From Rhizobium johnstonii 3841 (GTDB taxonomy: Bacteria > Pseudomonadota > Alphaproteobacteria > Rhizobiales > Rhizobiaceae), in contig NC_008380.1 in assembly GCF_000009265.1 (NCBI RefSeq), positions 563,501 to 627,500 on the forward strand: a stretch of 64,000 bases of DNA, read 5' to 3'. Under the pieces are notes generated by a model, which worked only from the letters and a program-made list of their open reading frames with translations, searched no databases and was not told the origin of the DNA. Positions 54,358-61,480 of the stretch are shown here, one piece after another. The translations under genes were made by a program, and so were the position numbers. Position 1 is the first letter of the stretch; every line of letters starts with the position of its first letter.

Positions 54358-55679
54358 TCGGCCCGTCGCTTGACCAGCATCGCCAGGAAGAAACCGCGAA
54401 AGAGCAGGAAGGCGTTCATCGCCAGCCAGAGGCCGTGATTGCCGAAGAGCGGCACGAAGACCGCGAGCATCAAGAGATAGCCGGCGAAAGATATCAGCAT
54501 CCGGTTGCGCATGTCGGCCGACCATGTGGCGCCGATGAAGACCCCGTCCATCAGAAAGGCGAGCGCGCCGGTCGGGCCCGTCACCGCCGCCCAGGGCAGA
54601 TAGGTTTCAGCCGCCTGCCGCACCTCGGGTGAGGTCGTCAGCACCGAGATCAGCCAGGGGCCGGCGAGGAAGAAGAAGGCCGAGCCGAGCGCCGCCAGCC
54701 CGAAGGACCACAAGGTCGTGAGCTTCAGCCCGCGGTCGAAGGCCGGCCGGTAATGGGCGCCGATTGCGCGGCCGATGATCTGTTCGGCGGCATTGGCAAG
54801 CCCGTCGAGATAATAGCCGGATAGTAGGAAGAAATTCATCACCACGGCATTGGCGGCAAGCGTCACCGCGCCGAAGCTGGTGCCGATCCGCGTCATGATG
54901 GTGAAGGCGCCGATCAGCACGAAAGTCCGGATCAGGATGTCGCGGTTGAGCGCGAAAAGCTCCGCCAGCCGGTGGCGGGAAAAGACCTCGGACCATGCCG
55001 GCCGCGATGCCTTGCCGAAGCCGCTGAGCACGATGAAAAGCCCGGCGAGCGCGCCGACGGTTTCGCCGGCCATCGTTCCCCAGGCCACCCCTGCCACGCC
55101 CCAGTCGAGCGTCAGGCCGAGATAGATGGAAAGCAGGATGTTGATGCCGTTGATGATCGCCTGCAGCAGCAGTCCGATATTGCCCTGTCCGCGCCCGAGC
55201 ACGAAGCCGAGGATGGCATAATTTGCCAATGCCGCGGGTGCTGCCAGCATGCGGATCGAGAAATAGGTGCTGGTCGCCTCGGCGATCGCGCCTTCCGCCC
55301 CCATCAGCCTCAACCCCGCCGCCATCAGCAGCGGCGAAAGACAGAGCAGCGCCAGTCCGCAGCCGAGCGCCGAAATCATCGCCCGGGAAAAGACCGCTTG
55401 CTGCTCGTGCTGGTCGTGACGGCCATAGGCCTGCGCCGTCAGCCCGGTCGTCGAGGCGCGCAGGAAGTTGAAGCTGCCGAGGATCAGATCGAAGAGCATC
55501 GCGCCGATCGCCAGCCCTGCCAGCGCTTCCGCATTGCCCATGCGGCCGACGACGGCGGTGTTCGTCAGCCCGAGCAGCGGCGTCGTCATGAAGCCGAGCG
55601 TCATCGGAATGGCGATCGACAGCACCATTAGGTGCGTTACGTCGAATGCAAGCGCGTTGTGATTGCTGCGTGTATCCAT
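54333..55679 (-). CDS. MATE-family multidrug efflux transporter (DinF-like)
   Basis: 448 residues with 12 predicted helices in two MatE bundles. GLTNTAVVGRMGNAEALAGL and LRASTTGLTAQAYGRHDQHE are the family signature region; the second half has NAVVMNFFLLSGYYLDGLAN. The DinF/NorM branches export cationic drugs by Na+ or H+ antiport in the inner membrane. Substrate unknown. It overlaps the pyrD end by 25 bp in convergent orientation. Confidence 0.88.
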   Translation of the reverse strand: MDTRSNHNALAFDVTHLMVLSIAIPMTLGFMTTPLLGLTNTAVVGRMGNAEALAGLAIGAMLFDLILGSFNFLRASTTGLTAQAYGRHDQHEQQAVFSRAMISALGCGLALLCLSPLLMAAGLRLMGAEGAIAEATSTYFSIRMLAAPAALANYAILGFVLGRGQGNIGLLLQAIINGINILLSIYLGLTLDWGVAGVAWGTMAGETVGALAGLFIVLSGFGKASRPAWSEVFSRHRLAELFALNRDILIRTFVLIGAFTIMTRIGTSFGAVTLAANAVVMNFFLLSGYYLDGLANAAEQIIGRAIGAHYRPAFDRGLKLTTLWSFGLAALGSAFFFLAGPWLISVLTTSPEVRQAAETYLPWAAVTGPTGALAFLMDGVFIGATWSADMRNRMLISFAGYLLMLAVFVPLFGNHGLWLAMNAFLLFRGFFLAMLVKRRADQTFRAAQ

Positions 55680-55694
55680 GCCGGCCTCGTCGCG

Positions 55695-55752
55695 GCAGCG
55701 CCACGCGTCGTTTCAGACGCGCAAAAGACGCTGCATCACTTGAACTGCTGCA
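55695..55752. repeat. family B rhizobial palindrome
   Basis: GCAGCGCCACGCGTCGTTTC plus AGACGCGC (stem GCGTC/GACGC), then AAAGACGCTGCATCACTTGA ending in ACTGCTGCAG. Between the MATE start and the CAP-domain gene. Confidence 0.82.
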
Positions 55753-55764
55753 GGCGGAATCACC

Positions 55765-56262
55765 TCAGCTGGAAAGCACCATGGCCCAATAGGGCAGGTT
55801 CCTGGAAGATGTATTATGGGCGACGGCAACGCCAAGGCCGCCATAACGTCCGAGCATGTTTTCCAGGTGATGCGGCGAGTTGATCCAGGCCGTCACCACG
55901 GCATCGACGCTCTGCTGGCCGGCGGCGATATTCTCAGCCGCCGGCAGCCGCACGCCGCTCGCCTTGACGCGCGCACCGAAGCTGTCGGTCATGCCCATGA
56001 GATGCGCCATCTTGCCGGCGCTCGCCATGCGTTTTGCCTGAAACAAGGCGGCAGTGCTCGCCGCCGGATCGACGGCAAGCGCCGGCAGGCCGTGTTTGGC
56101 CCTGAGCTGGTTGACGAGCGGCAGCACGCTCGCCGTCTCGTCTTCGCCGTCTGACGGCGTGCCGGCCATCCGCGGGGTCGTGGTGCAGCCGGCGATGCCG
56201 GCGGCGAGCGCAAGTCCGGAAAGGCGTAGCAGGCCGCGTCTGGAAAGATCGATGGATGTCAT
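55765..56262 (-). CDS. CAP/SCP-domain lipoprotein
   Basis: 165 residues. An RR-containing signal (SRRGLLRLSGLALAAGIAGC) ends in the lipobox AGIAGC; the twin-Arg suggests possible Tat export. The CAP domain has LVNQLRAKHGLPALAVDPAA, a His in KMAHLMG, AENIAAG and the HHLENMLGRYGGLGVAV motif. Bacterial CAP proteins are secreted and often act on cell wall or as binding proteins; activity unknown. Coupled to the upstream DUF6460-like gene (1-nt gap). Confidence 0.88.
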   Translation of the reverse strand: MTSIDLSRRGLLRLSGLALAAGIAGCTTTPRMAGTPSDGEDETASVLPLVNQLRAKHGLPALAVDPAASTAALFQAKRMASAGKMAHLMGMTDSFGARVKASGVRLPAAENIAAGQQSVDAVVTAWINSPHHLENMLGRYGGLGVAVAHNTSSRNLPYWAMVLSS

Positions 56263-56263
56263 G

Positions 56264-56530
56264 TTACCGGCGGTAGCTGAAAAGACGAAGGATGACGAAG
56301 AGCGGAATGACGATCGTCGCGCCGAGGATGAGATAGTCGCCGACGCGCCCGAGAGCCGAGAAGCCCCGGTGCCAGATTTCCAGGATGAAGTCGCGGACGC
56401 CGTCGATGATGCTCCACGGCGTCAGGCCGAAAACGGTCATGACGAAACCGACGATCAGCGACACCACGATAAGTTTTATCAATGTGCGGCCGATTGAATC
56501 GCCGAGGAACCTGTTCGCCTGATCGGACAT
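56264..56530 (-). CDS. DUF6460-like two-TM membrane protein
   Basis: 88 residues. MSDQANRFLGDSIGRTLIKL leads into a first membrane helix with GFVMTVFGLTPWSI, then a WHRGFSALGRVGDYLILGA connector and a second helix IVIPLFVILRLF. This resembles the DUF6460 group of alphaproteobacteria, of unknown function. Start 56530 chosen; the frame is open upstream but lacks signals. First gene before the CAP lipoprotein. Confidence 0.75.
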   Translation of the reverse strand: MSDQANRFLGDSIGRTLIKLIVVSLIVGFVMTVFGLTPWSIIDGVRDFILEIWHRGFSALGRVGDYLILGATIVIPLFVILRLFSYRR

Positions 56531-56658
56531 AAGCCATCTCCTGTTTGCCCTTGGAATAAGGTCGCGGCGCGCTGCCCGCAAGCCCTTTCCGGAATTGGCC
56601 GCTTCGCCTCTGAAATAGGACTTGAGTTTTTTTGTGGCCGCCGCCAAATGCGGGCCAA

Positions 56659-56705
56659 TGCATGTCGCCCGGAAGTGTGCAGCGGTTCCGGGAAAACGAC
56701 ATGCA
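56659..56705. repeat. family C palindrome
   Basis: TGCATGTCG...CGACATGCA outer arms with CCCGGAAGTGTGCAGCGGTT and CCGGG inside. It lies 26 bp before the methyltransferase start. Confidence 0.8.
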
Positions 56706-56731
56706 TAAAACAAAGAGCTACAGGCCCATTG

Positions 56732-57664
56732 ATGCAGCCCCACCAGCTTTCGTCAGGCGACGTCATCGCCGACCGCCGCGCCGATTATGCCAGGATGCTC
56801 GAAGAAGGCGGCGAGCCGGAAGCGGCTGCCGAGCTGATGGAGCAGGCCCTCGAGCTCGTGCCCGCCTGGGCGGCCGGCTGGTATCGCCTTGCCACCTATC
56901 TGGAAAAGGCGGGCAGGGGTGAAGCCGCGATCGAGGCCTATCGCAGGACGCTTACCCTCGATCCCGACGACATTTTTGGCGCCGCCCTCAAGCTCGCCCT
57001 TCTCGGCGACGCAGCCACGCCTGACCTGCCGCCGAGCCGCTATGTCGAGCGCCTCTTCGACGACTATGCCGACCGTTTCGAATCAGCGCTTGTCGAAAAG
57101 CTCGACTACAGCGTCCCGCAGAAACTGGCAGCGCTCATCGCCTCCACCGGCAGGCGCTACGAACTGGCCGTCGATCTCGGCTGCGGCACCGGCCTGCTCG
57201 GCCCGGAGATCCGCGCCAATGTCGGCCGCCTCGAAGGCTTCGATCTCTCGCAGAACATGCTGGCGAAGGCCGCCGAGAAACATGTCTATGACGGTCTCGC
57301 CCAAGCCGATCTCTCGCTCGCGCCCGATCTCTCCGGCGTCTTTGCCGATGCCGGGCGCCATCGCGCCGACCTGGTGACGGCAGCCGACGTGCTGATGTAT
57401 CTCGGCAATCTCGAAAGCGTCTTTGCCATCGTCGGAGAACTCGCCGCATCAGGCGCCGATATCGCCTTTTCCGTCGAGGATGCGGGGGAGGGTGACGGCT
57501 TCCATCTCGCCCCGTCGCTGCGCTACGCCCATTCGGAAAGCTATGTCAGGATGCTTCTTGCCCGTCACGGGCTGGAGATCCTCAAGACCGTCAAGTCGGT
57601 CATTCGCAAAGATGGCGGAAAACCGGTTTCCGGCATTCTGTTCCTTACGCGCAAGCCCGCGTGA
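56732..57664 (+). CDS. TPR-containing SAM-dependent methyltransferase
   Basis: 310 residues. The first 90 residues hold TPR-like helices (AAELMEQALELVPAWAAGWY, GEAAIEAYRRTLTLDPDDIF). The class I methyltransferase domain follows, with SAM-binding AVDLGCGTGLLGPEI, acidic GFDLSQNMLAKA and DLVTAADVLMYLG. The combination occurs in putative methyltransferases of rhizobia; substrate unknown. Start ATG 56732; similarity does not extend upstream. Confidence 0.85.
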   Translation: MQPHQLSSGDVIADRRADYARMLEEGGEPEAAAELMEQALELVPAWAAGWYRLATYLEKAGRGEAAIEAYRRTLTLDPDDIFGAALKLALLGDAATPDLPPSRYVERLFDDYADRFESALVEKLDYSVPQKLAALIASTGRRYELAVDLGCGTGLLGPEIRANVGRLEGFDLSQNMLAKAAEKHVYDGLAQADLSLAPDLSGVFADAGRHRADLVTAADVLMYLGNLESVFAIVGELAASGADIAFSVEDAGEGDGFHLAPSLRYAHSESYVRMLLARHGLEILKTVKSVIRKDGGKPVSGILFLTRKPA

Positions 57665-57875
57665 GCGAACATTTCTTGCGATTTTTGAATAGGTCAGTAT
57701 TGCTTACCTATTTCGCTTGATCGGAAGACCGAAAAACCCGATACTGCACCATATCGGCAGAGAGCCCGGCAATATTACGCCGAGGCGCTCGGGCTCCTTT
57801 CATGATCCAAAATTCCGTCGCGCCCGGGCCTTCCCAAGCGCGTTCTTGAACTCGTCTGCCGTGGAGACTGGCGAC

Positions 57876-58511
57876 ATGACACAGCTCATCAATGCCCTTG
57901 GCTTCTGGAATACGACTGCGACGCGCCACACCCCGATCGAAGACGTGCAGGGCATATTCTCCGGCAGCCTCGTTGCCGCACTCGGCCTTTATGTGCTCGC
58001 CAGCGCCGGCCTTCTCACCGGCAGCACGGCCGGTGTGGCCTTCCTCCTGCATTATGCCTTCGGCGTCAATTTCGGCCTCGCCTTCTTCCTGCTTAACTTG
58101 CCGTTCTTCTATCTCTCCTGGAAGCGCCTCGGCATCGCCTTCACCATCAAGACCTTCATCGCCATCGGCCTGACCTCGGTGCTTGCCGATGTGCAGTCGC
58201 GCTTCCTGTCCATTTCGAGCATTCATCCGGCCTGGGCGGCACTTCTCGGCGGGTTGCTGCTCGGCTTCGGCCTGCTGGCGCTCTATCGCCACCGCGCCAG
58301 CCTCGGCGGTGTCGGCATTCTCGGCATCTACCTGCAGGAGCGTTTCGGCATCCGCGCCGGCCTCGTCCAGCTCGTCATCGACATGTGCGTGCTCGCCGCC
58401 GCCTTCTTCGTCACTACGCCGCCTGTCGTCTTCTATTCGGTGCTCGGCGCCGTCGTCCTCAACCTCTTCGTCGCCATCAATCACCGCGCCGACCGTTACA
58501 TTGCGCTTTAG
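57876..58511 (+). CDS. YitT-family membrane protein, paralog 1
   Basis: 211 residues, about five to six helices. TPIEDVQGIFSGSLVAALG, LLTGSTAGVAFLLHYAFGV and RHRASLGGVGILGIYLQERF are YitT-type features. Function is unknown. A paralog lies at 60697 on the same strand with the same landmarks, including an almost identical end (AINHRADRYIAL). GGAG lies 9 nt before the ATG at 57876. Confidence 0.85.
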   Translation: MTQLINALGFWNTTATRHTPIEDVQGIFSGSLVAALGLYVLASAGLLTGSTAGVAFLLHYAFGVNFGLAFFLLNLPFFYLSWKRLGIAFTIKTFIAIGLTSVLADVQSRFLSISSIHPAWAALLGGLLLGFGLLALYRHRASLGGVGILGIYLQERFGIRAGLVQLVIDMCVLAAAFFVTTPPVVFYSVLGAVVLNLFVAINHRADRYIAL

Positions 58512-58517
58512 TTTTGC

Positions 58518-58562
58518 GCATGTCGTTTCCGCAAAACCGCCGCACACTTTTGCGCGACATGC
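58518..58562. repeat. family C palindrome
   Basis: GCATGTCG...CGACATGC outer arms; inner CGCAAAACCGCCGCACACTT plus TTGCG (stem CGCAAAA/TTTTGCG). Six bases after YitT paralog 1. Confidence 0.85.
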
Positions 58563-58664
58563 TCCAACATTACAAATCGGTAAGCCATTCTAAACAAAAC
58601 GTAACTTGCCTGTGATCAGTCGCGGCGCGAAACTCTGCTCGCGCCGGATTTGATGAGGTGAACT

Positions 58665-58832
58665 ATGTCAGATTTGGAAAAGCTTGTGAGACGCCGTATG
58701 CAGGAAGAATATGCCAAGGGCGCTTCCGCAGAAGAAATTGCGAAAGTCGTCCGCGACCTATTCAACAGCATCGACCTCTCGGGCGATCGGTTTGACGCCG
58801 TTGCCATACGGGCCACCAGGAATCACGAGTGA
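58665..58832 (+). CDS. small helical protein, 55 residues
   Basis: MSDLEKLVRRRMQEEYAKG followed by ASAEEIAKVVRDLFNSID and a short polar end. It is fully helical and strongly charged, with TGAGGTG just before the ATG and codon use like its neighbours, so a real small gene is likely. Function unknown; the form is similar to small stress-associated or regulatory proteins in rhizobia. Confidence 0.65.
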   Translation: MSDLEKLVRRRMQEEYAKGASAEEIAKVVRDLFNSIDLSGDRFDAVAIRATRNHE

Positions 58833-58910
58833 CCCGATATTCGACCGACCCGAGATTTTCGGGTCGGTTGCCAGGATGAATTCCTCGCCATCAGTCACTG
58901 CGCCCTCACC

Positions 58911-59085
58911 AGCCCCTCATGGCTGCCGCCACCAAACCGGGGTCGAGCCACGGGTCTCGCCCCGTCCTTCGGACCCTCGTAATCGGGGGCGAAGGATATG
59001 CCGCACGGGCTTCCTCAACTTCAACGCTGCGTTTGGCACGTCCCCTCTCCCCGTCTTTACGGGGAGAGGGTTAGGGTGAGGGGCA
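58911..59085 (+). repeat. RIME-like element, long variant (175 bp)
   Basis: Starts AGCCCCTCATGGCTGCCGCC and ends GGGTTAGGGTGAGGGGCA. The palindrome GTCCCCTCTCCCCGTC/ACGGGGAGAGGG is intact at the gene-proximal end; the distal hairpin is replaced by a longer sequence including GGGGTCGAGCCACGGGTCTC. Confidence 0.8.
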
Positions 59086-59105
59086 TGTCACACGGCAAAC
59101 CATCG

Positions 59106-59507
59106 CTAGTCACGTGCCGCCGGAAAGAATCGCAAATCCGCCACCTCGACCCGTTCAACCAGCCGGCCGTCGCAAATTGCCAGAATAGTATCCAGCACCG
59201 ATGGCAGTGCCGTCAGAACATCCACATTCCAGAAGCGCACCACCGACCAGCCATCACCGGTCATGAAGACATCACGAATGCCGTCTCGTCGACTTTCCGC
59301 ATGTTGACTGCCGTCGATTTCGATGACGAGCCGCAATTCACGGCAGGCGAAATCTGCAAAATAGGGACCAATCGGCAATTGTCGGACAAACTTGTTTCCG
59401 TTGAGCCGCCGATCGCGCAGCTCATTCCACAGTCTGTCCTCTGCATCATTGTCCGACTGACGCAACGATCGCGCTCGGGCGGTGGTTTTGGGCTTGGGAC
59501 CTCTCAT
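59106..59507 (-). CDS. DUF559 endonuclease-like protein, copy 2
   Basis: 133 residues, same length as the copy at 21668. Differences: ADFAC for ADFAR, LVIEID for LVVEID, LTALPS for LRALPS, RLVER for RLTAR, and Arg for Ser near the end. The E-x-D core, GSQH and FWNVDVL are kept. Start at 59507 (CAT on plus strand) has GGAACGAC upstream, a weaker ribosome site than in copy 1. Embedded in the same RIME arrangement; adjacent genes are the 55-residue protein and an AhpD-like gene. Confidence 0.85.
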   Translation of the reverse strand: MRGPKPKTTARARSLRQSDNDAEDRLWNELRDRRLNGNKFVRQLPIGPYFADFACRELRLVIEIDGSQHAESRRDGIRDVFMTGDGWSVVRFWNVDVLTALPSVLDTILAICDGRLVERVEVADLRFFPAARD

Positions 59508-59527
59508 GAAAGTCGTTCCGTGTGATT

Positions 59528-59572
59528 TGCCCCTCACCCTAACCCTCTCCCCGTAAAAACGGGGAGAGGGGA
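59528..59572 (-). repeat. half RIME-like palindrome (arm of copy 2)
   Basis: TGCCCCTCACCCTAACCC then CTCTCCCCGT-AAAA-ACGGGGAGAGGGGA, the inverted counterpart of 59040-59085. Confidence 0.85.
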
Positions 59573-59578
59573 CAAGTT

Positions 59579-60040
59579 TCACGCCGCCTTCTGCGCCGCA
59601 TCGAGCGGATGCTGTGAGCGGAAGCCGACGGCAAGCCGGTTCCAGATGTTGATGGCGCCGATCGCCACCGTGATCTTCGTCATCTCTTCCTCGGAAAAAT
59701 GTGCCTTCAGCGTCTCGTAGTCAGCGTCCGGGGCACCTGTTTTGGCGATATTGGTCACTGAATCCACCCAGCCGAGCAGCGCCCGTTCGCGGGCGTCATA
59801 GACCGGCGATTCGCGCCAGACGCACATCAGGTTGATCCATTGTTCGGAGAGCCCATCATGGCGGGCTTCCTTCACATGCATGTCGACGCAATAGGCACAG
59901 CCGTTGATCTGCGAGGCGCGCAGCTTGATCAGGTGGATGAAGCGGCGCTCCAGCCCGGAGGATTGGACATATTGCTCGAGCGCGGCGACTGCCTTGTAGG
60001 CATCGGGAGCGGCTTTGGCGAAGTTGAAACGTGGTTGCAT
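59579..60040 (-). CDS. AhpD-like carboxymuconolactone decarboxylase-family protein
   Basis: 153 residues. The peroxidase Cys pair is present as CAYCVDMHVKEA (C-x-x-C with downstream His), as in AhpD alkylhydroperoxidases; LIKLRASQINGCAYC and the C-terminal KITVAIGAINIWNRLAVGF are typical. It probably reduces organic peroxides with a thiol partner. AGGAG precedes the ATG at 60040. It lies 22 nt downstream of the Rrf2 gene, so the regulator likely controls it. Confidence 0.9.
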   Translation of the reverse strand: MQPRFNFAKAAPDAYKAVAALEQYVQSSGLERRFIHLIKLRASQINGCAYCVDMHVKEARHDGLSEQWINLMCVWRESPVYDARERALLGWVDSVTNIAKTGAPDADYETLKAHFSEEEMTKITVAIGAINIWNRLAVGFRSQHPLDAAQKAA

Positions 60041-60062
60041 GCTCTTTCTCCTTTGTTATGGC

Positions 60063-60563
60063 TCAACGAGCCGTCTTGCGTTCATGGATTTCAAGGAAGG
60101 CGCAGCCTCTGGCTGCGATCGATCCGTCATCGACGGCGGCAAGTTCGATGCCGATATCGGCCAGGCTCGTCTTGGCGAGTTCGGCGCGATAGACCCGTTC
60201 GGCTTTCAGCATCGCCGCGTTGATGGTGCAGGGCTGGGCGAACAAGCGATCGGAGACCGGGTTCGGTCCGCGCTGACGGATTTCGGCGCAGCGGAACGCC
60301 GGTGCAGACCCCTCGACCGCGAGCACGATGTCGAGCAGCGAAATCTCCTTCGGCGCTTTTGCCAGCCGATATCCGCCCTTCGGCCCCGGTACGGTATCGA
60401 GGATGCCGGCGCCCGACAGCGCTTGCAGATGCTTCAGCAGATAGCTCGTCGAAACGCCGTGGAATTCCGCCAGCGCGGCCGCCGACAGCACGCCGCCTTC
60501 GGAGAGGCCGGAAAGCATCGCAACGCTGTGAATGGCCTGCTCGACCCCATCGCCCATCTTCAT
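60063..60563 (-). CDS. Rrf2-family transcriptional regulator
   Basis: 166 residues. Rrf2 winged helix: SAAALAEFHGVSTSYLLKHL, QALSGAGILDTVPGPKGGYR. The family's Cys cluster is incomplete here: Cys appear in AFRCAEIRQ, FAQPCTINA and ARGCAFLE, so iron-sulfur or thiol sensing is possible but unproven. Start ATG at 60563. Operon with the AhpD-like gene; divergent from YitT paralog 2. Confidence 0.87.
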   Translation of the reverse strand: MKMGDGVEQAIHSVAMLSGLSEGGVLSAAALAEFHGVSTSYLLKHLQALSGAGILDTVPGPKGGYRLAKAPKEISLLDIVLAVEGSAPAFRCAEIRQRGPNPVSDRLFAQPCTINAAMLKAERVYRAELAKTSLADIGIELAAVDDGSIAARGCAFLEIHERKTAR

Positions 60564-60696
60564 GCACCTGGTCTCCTCAATTCGTGGATAAAAAATATCC
60601 ACGATTATGTGTGATGTCAAGAGGCGGGCTTGCTGCTTGCCACTTGCCTTTATCCTGACCCCGGATAGAAGACGGAAACGCCGACAGGGGAATAAC

Positions 60697-61329
60697 ATGG
60701 CATCCAACGCTTTCGCGGGCCTTCTGAATTCCAGCGCCGACCGTCACTCGCTCTTCGACGACGCCCAGGGCATCGTCGCCGGCAGCATGCTCGCCGTGCT
60801 CGGCGTAACGCTTCTCTCCGGCGCGGGGCTGCTTGCCGGCGGCACGGCGGGCCTTGCCTTCCTCGCCCATTATGCGACGGGCTTCAGCTTCGGCCTCTGC
60901 TTTTTTGCCGTGAACCTGCCCTTCTATTATCTCGCCTTCCGCCGCTTGGGCGCCGCCTTTACCATCAAGACCTTCGCCGCCATCGCGCTGACCTCGGTCC
61001 TGTCCGAATTCGTCTCGGGCTTCATCAGCATGGCGCATGTCGATCCCATCGCCGGCGCGCTCTTCGGCGGCCTCGTCATCGGCGCCGGCATGCTGGCGCT
61101 CTTCCGCCACCGCGCCAGCCTCGGCGGCATCGGCATTCTCGCCCTCTATATCCAGGATCGCTTCGGCTGGCGCGCCGGCTTCGTCCAGCTCGGCTTCGAC
61201 GGCATCATCCTGGCGCTCTCCTTCTTCGTCGCAAGCCCCTTCATTATCGCCTGCTCCGTGCTTGGTGCGATCGTTCTCAACCTCACGATTGCCATCAACC
61301 ACCGCAAGGACCGCTATATCGCCATGTGA
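60697..61329 (+). CDS. YitT-family membrane protein, paralog 2
   Basis: 210 residues, same topology as paralog 1: DDAQGIVAGSMLAVLGVTLL, LLAGGTAGLAFLAHYATGF, RHRASLGGIGILALYIQDRF and the end AINHRKDRYIAM. GGGGA precedes the ATG at 60697. The two paralogs are similar over their full length, so they probably arose by duplication, with intervening genes added or kept between. Function unknown. Confidence 0.87.
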   Translation: MASNAFAGLLNSSADRHSLFDDAQGIVAGSMLAVLGVTLLSGAGLLAGGTAGLAFLAHYATGFSFGLCFFAVNLPFYYLAFRRLGAAFTIKTFAAIALTSVLSEFVSGFISMAHVDPIAGALFGGLVIGAGMLALFRHRASLGGIGILALYIQDRFGWRAGFVQLGFDGIILALSFFVASPFIIACSVLGAIVLNLTIAINHRKDRYIAM

Positions 61330-61333
61330 AGGC

Positions 61334-61375
61334 TAAAGCGCATCGCGATCTTTCAGATTCGCTCATCGCGCTTTA
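61334..61375. repeat. hairpin AAAGCGC...GCGCTTT
   Basis: AAAGCGCATCGCGATCTTTC and AGATTCGCTCATCGCGCTTT form an imperfect stem-loop directly after YitT paralog 2. It may help to end transcription but has no T-tract. Confidence 0.6.
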
Positions 61376-61390
61376 GGTCTTTGTTTTTAT

Positions 61391-61435
61391 GCATGTCGTT
61401 ATCGCAAAACCGCGGCACACTTTTGCGCGACATGC
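61391..61435. repeat. family C palindrome
   Basis: GCATGTCG...CGACATGC outer arms and inner CGCAAAACCGCGGCACACTT plus TTGCG, nearly identical to 58518-58562. Confidence 0.85.
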
Positions 61436-61480
61436 TTTGGCCGCTCTTCTTTTTCCCCGGCGTTTCACTAGTTTCATGGC

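Larger units (their letters stand above)
58911..59572 (-). mobile_element. DUF559-RIME composite unit, copy 2
   Basis: Read on the minus strand: half RIME palindrome (59572-59528), DUF559 gene (59507-59106), fuller RIME element (59085-58911). It has the same order as the copy at 21604-22232. Homology continues outside the gene: CGTGTGA/G-(C)(A/T)TGCCCCTCACCC adjoins the stop in both. Confidence 0.65.
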
